Assembly (NCBI GenBank): GCA_026991225.1
Contig: JALXCB010000182.1
Location: 1-34,490 of the forward strand
Length of the DNA stretch: 34,490 nucleotides
Origin: Anaerolineae bacterium
GTDB lineage: Bacteria; Chloroflexota; Anaerolineae; J102
Reading direction: 5' to 3'
Under the pieces are notes generated by a model. That model had not been told where the DNA came from and did not search any database. It was given only the letters and a program-made list of their open reading frames with translations. Position numbers and translations under genes: made by a program. Shown here one piece after another: positions 1-6,688 of the stretch. Position 1 is the first letter of the stretch. Each line of letters opens with the position of its first letter.

Positions 1-342
1 ACCCCCTTCATCGTGGATTGGGCCGCCTCGCCCAGCAATTATGTGGGCCCCGGCCCCGATGTGGGCATCACCCTCGCCAACCGGGGCACGGTGACCGACG
101 CCTTGTTGCTCACCCTGGAAAATGTGCAATTGCCCTCCGGCTGGAGCGTGGTCATCTGCTATGGGGATGATTGCGGCCTCGCCAAGACCACGCCCAACAC
201 GCCGCCGGGCGGCTCCACCACACCCATCGTGCGGTTCACCATCCCCGCGGGGTCACAGGGGACGGCCCGGGTGCAGCTTAAAGGCATCTCCGTCAGCGAC
301 CCGGATTTCGTTATCCGCGTGCCCATCACCGTGCAGCGATAA
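1..342 (+). CDS. C-terminal part of a secreted or surface protein (5' end outside the window)
   Basis: The reading frame is open from base 1 (reading T-P-F-I-V-D-W) to a TAA at 340-342, so the GTG at 13 is probably an internal valine and not the start. About 113 residues are visible. They look like one beta-sandwich, Ig-like/NEW3-type domain: alternating hydrophobic stretches, a 'LPSGWSV' segment typical of such domains in bacterial surface proteins, and a closing strand 'FVIRVPITVQR'. There are no catalytic motifs and no C-terminal anchor in this fragment. The stop codon lies at the first bases of repeat element A. Function is unknown; an extracellular or cell-surface role is inferred from the fold type only. 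Confidence 0.7.
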   Translation, partial: TPFIVDWAASPSNYVGPGPDVGITLANRGTVTDALLLTLENVQLPSGWSVVICYGDDCGLAKTTPNTPPGGSTTPIVRFTIPAGSQGTARVQLKGISVSDPDFVIRVPITVQR

Positions 343-514
343 CTGCTTTGAAAATAGATTTGGAGGACGCAGATGACGCAGATTGAAACGGATGAACGCA
401 GATAAAAAGAAAAAATCTGTAAAAATCATCTGCGGAAATCTGCGATGCGAAGCATCCATGTCATCTGCGTTCTCATTTTCATCGGTATCGGCGAGCTATC
501 GCTCGTGTCGCCTG
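341..514 (+). repeat. Modular palindromic element A (CGCAGATGA-word core)
   Basis: The left end AACTGCTTTGAAAATAG (341-357) is followed by a long imperfect palindrome whose arms are built from CGCAGATGA/CGCAGATT words (about 366-474), then by a right end containing the small hairpin GGCGAGC-tatc-GCTCG and GTGTCGCCTG (489-514). The same left and right ends frame element D (5142-5346) with an entirely different core, and element B (6301-6463) has the same core. The gap from 343 to 698 contains this element, then an AT-richer spacer with 'ggattcggatcaggattagg' (528-547), then element C. I see no gene in the gap. Confidence 0.8.
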
Positions 515-555
515 CCATGTAAATAGGATTCGGATCAGGATTAGGATTGAGGATC

Positions 556-660
556 GCCAGGCCCACGTTGGCCGGATCTGCAACGGGCGTCAAACGTGAT
601 GATGTTACGCATCACGCATTACGGATTACGAAGCCAGTTCTCGCGACAACGCGGTCGCAA
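556..660 (+). repeat. Modular palindromic element C, partial (CGCATTACG-word core)
   Basis: This stretch aligns with the interior of elements D and H: 'cccacgttggcc', 'ctgcaacgggcgt', then a core with 'ttacgcatcacgcattacg' (605-623) and 'ggattacg', then 'ttctcgcg'. The left arm of the core ('caaacgtgatgatg') resembles the CGTGAAACG words of element F, so this copy may be a chimera of two core types. The element ends about 40 bases before the ATG of the phosphatase gene at 699. The left and right terminal modules are missing or too diverged to recognise. Confidence 0.6.
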
Positions 661-698
661 CAGGATTATCGCTATCATCGCATTTTTTCAACAAGTCC

Positions 699-1427
699 AT
701 GGAAATCCAACTCGCTGTTTCGAAGATCGAAAAGTACGCCATGAGCGAATCGGGCGACACCGTGGAGGTGGTCGAACGGCCTCATGGCGGCGTCTCGGTG
801 GTGTTGGTGGACGGCCAGCGCAGCGGGCGTTCCGCCAAGATGATCAGCAACATCGTCGCCCGCAAGGCCATCGCCCTGCTGGCGGAAGGGGTGCGGGATG
901 GCGCCGCCGCCCGCGCGGCCCACGACTATCTTCGCACCCACCGCGGAGGCAAGGTCAGCGCGGAGATGATCATCCTCTCCGCGGATATGGACACGGGCAC
1001 CGCGGTCATCTCGCGCAACAGCCGTCCCCCCGTGGTGGTGATGGAGGGGGGCGAATGGCGCTTGCTCGATGCGCCGGCCGAGGCCATCGGCATCTATAAA
1101 CGCACGCGGCCGCAGATCGTGGAGCTGCCCTTGCGTCCGGGCCTGACCGTGATCGCGTTCAGCGATGGCGTTTGGACGGCGGGAGAGCGTCATGGGGGCA
1201 GGCTGGACATCCTGGATCTGCTGCAAAGCTTTCCTCAGACGCTGGGAGCGCGGGCTTATGCCGATGAGTTGCTGGCGCATGCGTTGCAACGGGAAAAGGG
1301 ACGTCCCTCGGATGATTTGACCGTGGTGGCGATGCATATCGACGCGATCGCCACGGACAATGTGCGCCGCATGAGCATGACCCTGCCCATTCCCCCTCGC
1401 ATCTACCAGGCGTGGAGAGCGTCGTGA
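699..1427 (+). CDS. SpoIIE-family (PP2C-type) serine/threonine protein phosphatase
   Basis: This is a 242-residue stand-alone PPM/SpoIIE-like phosphatase domain. Members dephosphorylate Ser/Thr on partner proteins, classically anti-anti-sigma factors, using two metal ions held by aspartates. The candidate metal ligands are present: SGD (D20), VDG (D38, where DGMGHG is usual but here it reads DGQRSG), FSDG (D156) and PSDDLTVV (D205/D206). The region 'EGVRDGAAARAAHD' (64-76) fits the helix after the first Asp motif. No sensor or membrane segment is fused to it. It starts at ATG 699 without a clear Shine-Dalgarno sequence, 40 bases after a repeat element. The next gene overlaps its stop (GTGA), so a membrane protein and a P-loop ATPase are co-translated with it. 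Target and pathway are not evident, and no STAS or anti-sigma gene is adjacent. Confidence 0.8.
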   Translation: MEIQLAVSKIEKYAMSESGDTVEVVERPHGGVSVVLVDGQRSGRSAKMISNIVARKAIALLAEGVRDGAAARAAHDYLRTHRGGKVSAEMIILSADMDTGTAVISRNSRPPVVVMEGGEWRLLDAPAEAIGIYKRTRPQIVELPLRPGLTVIAFSDGVWTAGERHGGRLDILDLLQSFPQTLGARAYADELLAHALQREKGRPSDDLTVVAMHIDAIATDNVRRMSMTLPIPPRIYQAWRAS

Positions 1428-2017
1428 GTCCTGGCTCCCATCTGGATGATCTCGCCCTAAAACTGGCGAAGCAGCGGGCGAACGCCGAGCATCGGCGGCT
1501 GCGCAGCATCCAGCAATTCTCCCATCGATTCCGTTTCGCCGGGGTGCTGGTGATGGCGCTGTTTTTGCTGTTGAGCTACATCCTCTATGTCCTGGCCCAG
1601 CGTCAGACCCATCCTTTTTATCTTACCCTGGCGTGGACGTCGCTGATTCTGGGCTGGGCCTATCTGCTGGCGCTTCCTCTGGCTTTCGGCTGGCGGCTGG
1701 CGTTGCCCGCCTACGTGCTGCGCAAACACTGGGTGTGGCTTTCCGTGGCCGTCGGATTGCCCATCGACGTCTACCTGCTGCCAGCCATCTTTCACCCCGA
1801 CGCCTCCGCCCTCTGGGCGAGGATTCCCCTCGTCTTTTTCGCCATGCTGTTCTGGGGATTGATTCGCCGCGGGGCCCGGGAACGGGCGTTCCGGGAGGAA
1901 GTGCATCGGCAAGAAAGGCTTTGGGATCAGCTTCTGCGTCTGGGCGTGACCGATATCGCCCTTTTTGGCTTCTGGCGGTTGCGTTCGGCAGGGATGGAGG
2001 GGAGCAGGAGCCCGTGA
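1424..2017 (+). CDS. Integral membrane protein of unknown function
   Basis: About 197 residues. GTG 1424 is preferred over the in-frame GTG at 1412 because a GGAG sits at 1414-1417, 6 bases upstream, and because it gives the GTGA overlap with the phosphatase stop that also occurs at the next junction. The first ~35 residues are charged and helical (possibly coiled). They are followed by about four hydrophobic segments: one beginning 'FAGVLVMALFLLL', one around 'LAWTSLILGWAYLLALPL', one around 'WVWLSVAVGLPIDVYLLP', and one around 'IPLVFFAMLFWGLI'. A basic and acidic C-terminal tail follows. No family was recognised. Its position between a PP2C phosphatase and a nucleotide-binding protein suggests a shared signalling or membrane process, but that is inference. 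Confidence 0.7.
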   Translation: MSPGSHLDDLALKLAKQRANAEHRRLRSIQQFSHRFRFAGVLVMALFLLLSYILYVLAQRQTHPFYLTLAWTSLILGWAYLLALPLAFGWRLALPAYVLRKHWVWLSVAVGLPIDVYLLPAIFHPDASALWARIPLVFFAMLFWGLIRRGARERAFREEVHRQERLWDQLLRLGVTDIALFGFWRLRSAGMEGSRSP

Positions 2018-2379
2018 CCAAGGCCCCGGTTGTGCACATCGTCGGCGTCTGCGGCAGCGGCAAGAGCACGCTGGCCCGTTTTCTCAGCGCCCGCGGCTAC
2101 CAGGCCCGGCAGATTTCTCAGGAGCATTCGGGCGTGCCCGACCTGTGGCGCTGGAAGCGCACGCCCGATGCGCTTATCTATCTCGACGTCAGTGGGGAGG
2201 AGGTGCGGCGGCGGTATCCCAAGCTGAATCTGACCGATGCATATCTGGCGGAGGAGCGCAGACGGCTGGCTCACGCCCGCGAGCACGCGGATTGCATCAT
2301 CCTCACCGACGGCATGACGCCCGAGCAGGTGGGGGCGAAGGCGCTGGCCTGTCTGGAGGAAATGGGGATGGATATTTGA
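2014..2379 (+). CDS. Small P-loop NTPase/kinase-like protein
   Basis: A 121-residue protein starting at GTG 2014, which overlaps the previous stop by four bases (GTGA). A textbook Walker A motif, GVCGSGKS (residues 11-18), follows a short hydrophobic beta-strand. A second strand 'ALIYLDVS' (53-60) and a third 'DCIILTDG' (93-100) fit a Rossmann-like P-loop core. The protein is shorter than typical adenylate- or shikimate-kinase-type enzymes (about 170-200 residues) and I see no clear lid or substrate motif, so substrate and even kinase activity are unassigned. Its TGA stop lies inside the -35 box of the secD promoter. It is the last gene of the 699-2379 operon. Confidence 0.7.
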   Translation: MTKAPVVHIVGVCGSGKSTLARFLSARGYQARQISQEHSGVPDLWRWKRTPDALIYLDVSGEEVRRRYPKLNLTDAYLAEERRRLAHAREHADCIILTDGMTPEQVGAKALACLEEMGMDI

Positions 2380-2404
2380 CACCACGCGCCGCCCGACCTA
2401 TAAT
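2376..2404 (+). promoter_or_regulatory. Consensus sigma-70-type promoter for secD
   Basis: TTGACA (2376-2381), a 17-base spacer, and TATAAT (2399-2404): both hexamers match the housekeeping consensus exactly. The -35 box contains the TGA stop codon of the upstream P-loop gene. Transcription would start near 2411 and give a leader of about 64 bases. The leader contains a 6-bp hairpin, GCGCCC-ggt-GGGCGC (2433-2447), before the AAGGA at about 2464. Confidence 0.85.
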
Positions 2405-2474
2405 CATCTGGTTTGTGTGATTGGTCTTTATCGCGCCCGGTGGGCGCTTATCCCCGAACGAATAAGGAATCGCT

Positions 2475-3833
2475 ATGCAGTCACGTAACAACATTATCCT
2501 CGTCATTCTCATTTTGCTTGTGGCTTTGGCGACCTACATCGCCCTGCCCATCGACCATCCCGATTGGTTCAAAAACATTGTGGCGCCTCATCAGAAGGGG
2601 GATCCCAACGCTTTGACGTTGCGTTTGGGGCTCGACTTACGGGGCGGCACCCAGATTCAGCTCCAACCCGACCTGCCCGAAGGGCAGACGGCCACGGAAG
2701 ATGACCTGGATCGGGCGCGGGCCATCATCGAACGCCGCGTCAACGGCCTGGGCGTCAACGAATCCCTGGTGCAGACGGGCAAGGACCGCATCATCGTCGC
2801 CCTGCCCGGCGTCGAGGACCCGGACGCCGCCATCGAGACTCTGCGCGGCACGGGCCAGCTCGAATTCGTCGATCTGGGAGACAATCCTGATCGGCTGGGG
2901 GCTGGCGATCAGATCAACACGACCCTGGGCCCTGCGCCCAATCCCGTCAACGACAAGGTCTATACGACCGTCATGACGGGCGACAAGTTGAAGAATGTGG
3001 ATGTGCGCCGCGACCCCAACACCCAAAAGCCCTACATTGCCTTCGAATTGACCAAAGAGGGTTCGGAGATATTCGGGAAGTATTCCGGGGAAAATATCGG
3101 CAAATACCTGGCCATTGTCATGGACAAGACCATCCTCTCCGCTCCCGTGATTCAGGCCAAGATCACCGATGCGGGCCAGATCACCGGCAATTTCACGCTG
3201 GATGAGGCTCAGAACTTGGCTATCCAGATGAAGTATGGCGCCCTGCCCGTGCCCTTGGAGGTCGTGGACGTCCGCACGGTGGGGCCTTCCCTGGGCGAGG
3301 ACTCCATCCGTCGCAGTCTGTTGGCCGGGACGATTGGCATCATTGTTGTGCTCCTGTTCATGTTGGCCTTCTATCGTCTGCCGGGCTTCATCGCCGACCT
3401 GGCCCTCCTGAGCTTCGTCTCCTTCAACATTGCCCTCTACAAAATCATCCCGGTGGTGTTGACATTGCCCGGCATCGCCGGTTTTCTGCTCACGACTGGC
3501 ACCGCCGTGGATGCAAACATCCTTATCTTCGAGCGTATGCGGGAAGAACTGCGAGCGGGGCGGTCTTTGCCCAGCGCCGTGGAAGCGGGTTTCTCCCGAG
3601 CATGGACCTCCATCCTCGACTCCAACCTCTCCACCATCCTCACGGGCCTCATTCTCCTCTACTTCGGCTCCAACTTCGGCGCCACCGTGGTCAAAGGCTT
3701 TGCCATCACCCTGATCATCGGCGTGCTCGTCTCCATGTTCACGGCAGTCTTTGCCACCCGCACCTTCATGCGCTTCTTGATCCAATACTTCGCCGAACCA
3801 CTCAAGTCCAAACTCTCCTGGTTCAGCATCTAA
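2475..3833 (+). CDS. secD: Protein translocase subunit SecD
   Basis: A 452-residue SecD, the RND-type partner of SecYEG that uses the proton-motive force to help pull exported proteins across the membrane. Evidence: an N-terminal membrane segment (about 6-24), the signature LGLDLRGG (51-58), a periplasmic P1-type domain with 'RAIIERRVNGLGVNE', and a C-terminal block of five membrane segments from about residue 285, including 'TAVDANILIFERMREE' and the conserved 'GFSRAWTSILDSN'. It is shorter than E. coli SecD (about 615), as in many Gram-positive and Chloroflexota forms with a compact P1 domain. ATG 2475 has AAGGA about 7 bases upstream. It has its own strong promoter. Its TAA stop coincides with the left inverted repeat of the element that separates it from secF. 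Confidence 0.95.
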   Translation: MQSRNNIILVILILLVALATYIALPIDHPDWFKNIVAPHQKGDPNALTLRLGLDLRGGTQIQLQPDLPEGQTATEDDLDRARAIIERRVNGLGVNESLVQTGKDRIIVALPGVEDPDAAIETLRGTGQLEFVDLGDNPDRLGAGDQINTTLGPAPNPVNDKVYTTVMTGDKLKNVDVRRDPNTQKPYIAFELTKEGSEIFGKYSGENIGKYLAIVMDKTILSAPVIQAKITDAGQITGNFTLDEAQNLAIQMKYGALPVPLEVVDVRTVGPSLGEDSIRRSLLAGTIGIIVVLLFMLAFYRLPGFIADLALLSFVSFNIALYKIIPVVLTLPGIAGFLLTTGTAVDANILIFERMREELRAGRSLPSAVEAGFSRAWTSILDSNLSTILTGLILLYFGSNFGATVVKGFAITLIIGVLVSMFTAVFATRTFMRFLIQYFAEPLKSKLSWFSI

Positions 3834-4073
3834 ACTGAAAGCAAATTGAAACCAAGGCTTTTGGTTTGCATTGGATCATCCATGAAAGGCGATTCTCTGG
3901 CCGCGCTGCCGCCCGCAGGTGAACCTGCGGGCTAAAAACGACGCCCCATAAATGGGGCTATGACGCATGTCGCGCGCCGCGGGAAGCCGGGTTCACCCGG
4001 CGTCGTTTCGTAGCCCGGAGCTTCAGCTCCGGGTGGCCGAGGCCGAAAACACCTGATTTCAAAATGCGTTTAG
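3830..4073. repeat. Hairpin-chain repeat with terminal inverted repeats, inserted between secD and secF
   Basis: The ends form an imperfect inverted repeat: CTAAAC...GCAAATTGAAACCA at 3830-3856 against the complement of TGATTTCAAAATGCGTTTAG at 4054-4073. Inside is a chain of hairpins: CCCGCAG/CTGCGGG (3912-3932), CCCCAT/ATGGGG (3942-3957), GCCGGG-ttca-CCCGGC (about 3988-4003) and CCCGGAG/CTCCGGG (4014-4034). 'GTAGCCCGGAGNTTCANCTCCGGG'-like wording recurs at 21252-21277. I find no clear target duplication here, unlike the two related elements at 13503 and 21095. No gene is present in 3834-4132. Confidence 0.65.
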
Positions 4074-4132
4074 TTTAAAACCGATTTTTATTGCCAATTG
4101 TCATCTGATTTCTGAATACTGGACATTGTCCC

Positions 4133-5089
4133 ATGTACGATATCATCAAGCATCGCCGCTGGTACTACATTTTCTCCACCTTCATCATTGTCCCGGGCCT
4201 GCTGATCATGCTCTATTCCATGATCACGATTGGCACGCCCTTCCGGCTGGCCATCGATTTCACGGGCGGTTCGCTGTGGGAGCTGCGCTTCCAGAAGCCC
4301 GTGGCTCCGGGCGAGATGGTCTCCTTTTTCCAGTCCCAGGGCATCAGCGACGCCAATGTGCACACCATTGGCGACGAATACACCCTGGTCATCCGCACCA
4401 AACCCCTGACGCCCGAGGAGAAAACCCAACTGCTCACCGCCATGGAGCAAACTTTCGGCGAGAAACCGGAGGAGTTGCAATTCCGCGCCGTCGGCCCCAC
4501 CGTGGGCAAGGAGGTGACCCGCACCGCCTTCATTGCGGTGATCATGGCCTCCCTGGTCATTCTGGGATTCATCATCTGGGCCTTCCGGCAAGTGGATCAT
4601 CCCGTGCGTTATGGCGTCTCCGCCATCATCGCCATGGTCCACGATGTGCTGGTGGCGTCCGCGTTCTTCTCCCTCATGGGGTTCATTTCCGGCTGGGAAG
4701 TGGATGCGCTCTTCCTGACGGCGTTGCTCACGGTCATCGGCTTCTCGGTGCAGGACACCATCGTTGTGTTCGACCGCATTCGGGAGAACAGTCGCCGCCG
4801 CAAGGGCGAGTCCTTCGAGGTTATCGCCAATCGTTCTCTGCTGGAGACCATGCAGCGGTCCATCGCCACCCAGATCAACGCCATGTTCGTGATGATTGCG
4901 CTGCTGCTGTTCGGCGGCGTCACCATCCGTCAGTTCATCGCCACCATGTTCGTGGGGATGCTCAGCGGGACCTACTCCTCCATTTTTATCGCCACGCCCT
5001 TGCTGGTCTCATGGCACAACCATGAAGGCATTTTCGGATGGTTTGGCGGCAAGAAGAAGAAAGCGAAGGCCAAAAAGGCTTCCGCCTGA
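4133..5089 (+). CDS. secF: Protein translocase subunit SecF
   Basis: A 318-residue SecF, the obligate partner of SecD. The first membrane segment is at about residues 11-30, followed by the IDFTGG signature (41-46), a small periplasmic domain, 'FRAVGPTVGKEVTRTA', and the conserved membrane block with 'ALLTVIGFSVQDTIVVFDRIREN' followed by 'SLLETMQRSIATQINAM'. The C-terminus is a lysine-rich cytosolic tail (GGKKKKAKAKKASA). The start is ATG 4133 with no visible Shine-Dalgarno sequence; a 'tgaatactggac' word lies just upstream. In most genomes secD and secF are adjacent or overlapping, but here 299 bases of repeat DNA separate them, so secF may depend on read-through from the secD promoter. A strong terminator follows. 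Confidence 0.95.
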   Translation: MYDIIKHRRWYYIFSTFIIVPGLLIMLYSMITIGTPFRLAIDFTGGSLWELRFQKPVAPGEMVSFFQSQGISDANVHTIGDEYTLVIRTKPLTPEEKTQLLTAMEQTFGEKPEELQFRAVGPTVGKEVTRTAFIAVIMASLVILGFIIWAFRQVDHPVRYGVSAIIAMVHDVLVASAFFSLMGFISGWEVDALFLTALLTVIGFSVQDTIVVFDRIRENSRRRKGESFEVIANRSLLETMQRSIATQINAMFVMIALLLFGGVTIRQFIATMFVGMLSGTYSSIFIATPLLVSWHNHEGIFGWFGGKKKKAKAKKASA

Positions 5090-5109
5090 TTGACCATGCA
5101 ACGACAATG

Positions 5110-5135
5110 ACCGGGCCTATTGCGCCCGGTTTTTC
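5110..5135 (+). terminator. Rho-independent terminator after secF
   Basis: A 7-bp GC-rich stem ACCGGGC (5110-5116) / GCCCGGT (5124-5130) with a 7-base loop, followed by TTTTTC. It lies 20 bases after the secF stop and closes the secDF transcription unit. Confidence 0.9.
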
Positions 5136-5141
5136 TTTGCG

Positions 5142-5346
5142 AACTGCTTTGAAAATAGCGTTGCGTTGGTTTGCAAAAATGACTTGGAGCCCCCGTTGGG
5201 CGAGTTTGCCACGGGCGTGATGCGTAATCCGTAATCCGTGAGGTCATTACGCATCACGCATTACGCATTACGTGCTTGGCTTCTCGCGCTGCCCTGGCCG
5301 CGCGGCGTTTTCATTCGTATCGGCGAGCTTCCGCTCGTGTCGCCTG
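5142..5346 (+). repeat. Modular palindromic element D (CGTAATCC-word core)
   Basis: The left end AACTGCTTTGAAAATAG (5142-5158) is identical to that of element A. It continues as 'cgttgcgttggtttgcaaaaatgac' plus 'cgttgggcgagtttgcc', into a palindromic core built from GTAATCC words on one side and ATTACGC words on the other (about 5218-5272). After 'cttctcgcgctgccctggccgcg' comes the right end with GGCGAGC-ttcc-GCTCG and GTGTCGCCTG (ending 5346). It begins 7 bases after the secF terminator and ends 11 bases before the dehydrogenase ATG. Element H (31993-32200) matches along its whole length. Confidence 0.8.
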
Positions 5347-5357
5347 TTCCACAAATC

Positions 5358-6353
5358 ATGCTTGCACTGGTTCTGAAAGCCGGTCAACTCACCCTGCAAA
5401 CCGACTATCCCTGCCCCACGCCCGCGGCGGGCGAGGCCCTGTTGCGGATGCGGTACGCCGGCATCTGCGGCACGGATCTGGCCCTGACCGCCGGCTACAA
5501 GGGGGGATTCGAGGGGGTGCTTGGACATGAGTATGTGGCCGAGGTGGTGGAAGCGCCCGGCCATGAGGATTGGATCGGGCGCAGAGTCGTGGGGGAGATC
5601 AACACCTACTGCGGGGAATGTGATCACTGTCGCCGCGGGCTGCTGACCCACTGCCAGCGCCGTCGCGTGTTGGGCATCATCGATTGGGATGGCGCGTTCG
5701 CCGACTATTTGCTAAGCCCCATCTATCTGCTCCATCCTGTCCCCGATAACGTCCCCGACGAGATGGCCGTCTTTGTGGAGCCGTTGGCCGCGGCCTATGC
5801 GGCCTTGCGCGACGTCCCGCCCGATGCAGGCGACCGGGTTATCGTTCTAGGGGATGGCCGGTTGGGCCAGCTCATCGCCCGGGTGTTCCAGGCGGAGGGG
5901 TATCATCCGCTGCTGGTCGGGCGTCATAGTCATAAACTGGCTCTCGCCGCGGACGCGGGCATCCGGGTGGCCGCGGAATTGCCCGCGGGCCAGGAATTCG
6001 ACATCGCGGTGGACGCCACCGGCAATCCCCAGGCCATCGCTCAGCTTTTTGGCATCCTGCGCCCTCGCGGCGCGCTGATTCTGAAAACCACCAGCGCCTT
6101 TCCCTCCGAGATCGATCTGAGCCCGGTGGTGGTGAACGAATTGCGCATCATCGGCTCTCGCTGCGGGCCTTTCCCTCGCGCCATCCAGGCCCTGGCCCAG
6201 GGGCTCGTCGATCCCCGGCCCCTGATTACAGCGGTCTATCCCCTGGAGCGGGCGCTGGAAGCCTTCGATCACGCCCGTCAGCGCCAGAGTCTCAAAATTT
6301 TGCTTCGAAAATTAGGATCAGGGAACGCAGATGACGCAGATCGAAACGGATGA
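5358..6353 (+). CDS. Zinc-dependent medium-chain alcohol/polyol dehydrogenase-like protein
   Basis: A 331-residue MDR-superfamily oxidoreductase that would oxidise or reduce an alcohol or polyol with NAD(P). Catalytic-zinc ligand candidates are C37 (in GICGTD), H57-E58 (in LGHEY) and E141 (in VEPLAAA). Structural-zinc cysteines are C85, C88, C91 and C99. The Rossmann loop VLGDGRLG covers about 163-170. ATG 5358 is chosen because the upstream open frame (from 5238) lies inside repeat element D and the family begins at 'MLALVLKAGQ'. No Shine-Dalgarno sequence is visible. The last ~15 codons, from 'LLRKLGSG' onward, are encoded by repeat element B, so the natural C-terminus has been replaced or extended. 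Substrate is not determinable; relatives include threonine and sorbitol dehydrogenases. Confidence 0.85.
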   Translation: MLALVLKAGQLTLQTDYPCPTPAAGEALLRMRYAGICGTDLALTAGYKGGFEGVLGHEYVAEVVEAPGHEDWIGRRVVGEINTYCGECDHCRRGLLTHCQRRRVLGIIDWDGAFADYLLSPIYLLHPVPDNVPDEMAVFVEPLAAAYAALRDVPPDAGDRVIVLGDGRLGQLIARVFQAEGYHPLLVGRHSHKLALAADAGIRVAAELPAGQEFDIAVDATGNPQAIAQLFGILRPRGALILKTTSAFPSEIDLSPVVVNELRIIGSRCGPFPRAIQALAQGLVDPRPLITAVYPLERALEAFDHARQRQSLKILLRKLGSGNADDADRNG

Positions 6354-6463
6354 GCGCAGATAAAAACTGTGAAAATCATCTGCGCAAATCTGCGATGCGA
6401 AGCATCCGTGTCATCTGTGTTCTCATTTTCGTTCGTTCGGCGAGCTGTCGCTCGTGTCGCCTG
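6301..6463 (+). repeat. Modular palindromic element B (CGCAGATGA-word core)
   Basis: A close copy of element A: left end TGCTTCGAAAATTAG (6301-6315, compare CTGCTTTGAAAATAG), a palindromic core with CGCAGATGACGCAGAT (6325-6340) and its complement at about 6377-6420, and a right end with GGCGAGC-tgt-CGCTCG plus TGTCGCCTG (ending 6463). The 3' end of the dehydrogenase gene is read through the left end and into the core, where it stops at TGA 6351-6353. The remaining space to 6688 contains a promoter and a leader of about 160 bases, with no other gene seen. Confidence 0.8.
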
Positions 6464-6510
6464 CTTCGAAATGCGCGCGCCCAGCGGATTCATCCATCCA
6501 TGGGTGGTGA

Positions 6511-6519
6511 TGCTATAAT
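6511..6519 (+). promoter_or_regulatory. Extended -10 promoter for the FG-GAP protein gene
   Basis: TGCTATAAT (6511-6519) is a perfect extended -10 element (TGnTATAAT). The -35 position (catcca, 6491-6496) is poor, as expected for an extended -10 promoter. Transcription would begin near 6526, giving a ~160-base leader. The leader includes a possible GCGGC...GCCGC stem (about 6629-6650) and ends with an AAAGGAG ribosome-binding site (6674-6680). Confidence 0.6.
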
Positions 6520-6688
6520 CCTATCTTGCACTTCGACGCCTTCTCGCCATCTCGCCTTGTACTATCTCGCGACTCTTACAACCTTCATCGGAGTCGAAGA
6601 AGGGGCGCGGAGCGTGCGCAACGTTCGCGGCGAGGCCCTGTGAGCCGCTTAAACCGCAATCAACACTTCAAAAAAGGAGCAACAACCC

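Noticed and set aside
341-514. Possibility that the word repeats form CRISPR arrays
   Set aside because: The repeated words are 7-9 bases, directly adjoining and palindromically arranged, with no regular spacers of 30-40 bases and no cas genes.
2433-2447. Rho-independent terminator in the secD leader
   Set aside because: The GCGCCC/GGGCGC hairpin is followed by 'ttatcc' and lacks a T tract; it lies between a consensus promoter and the start codon.
6527-6688. Riboswitch in the 160-base leader of the FG-GAP protein gene
   Set aside because: Only a 5-bp GCGGC/GCCGC stem was seen and no sequence signature of a known riboswitch class was recognised.
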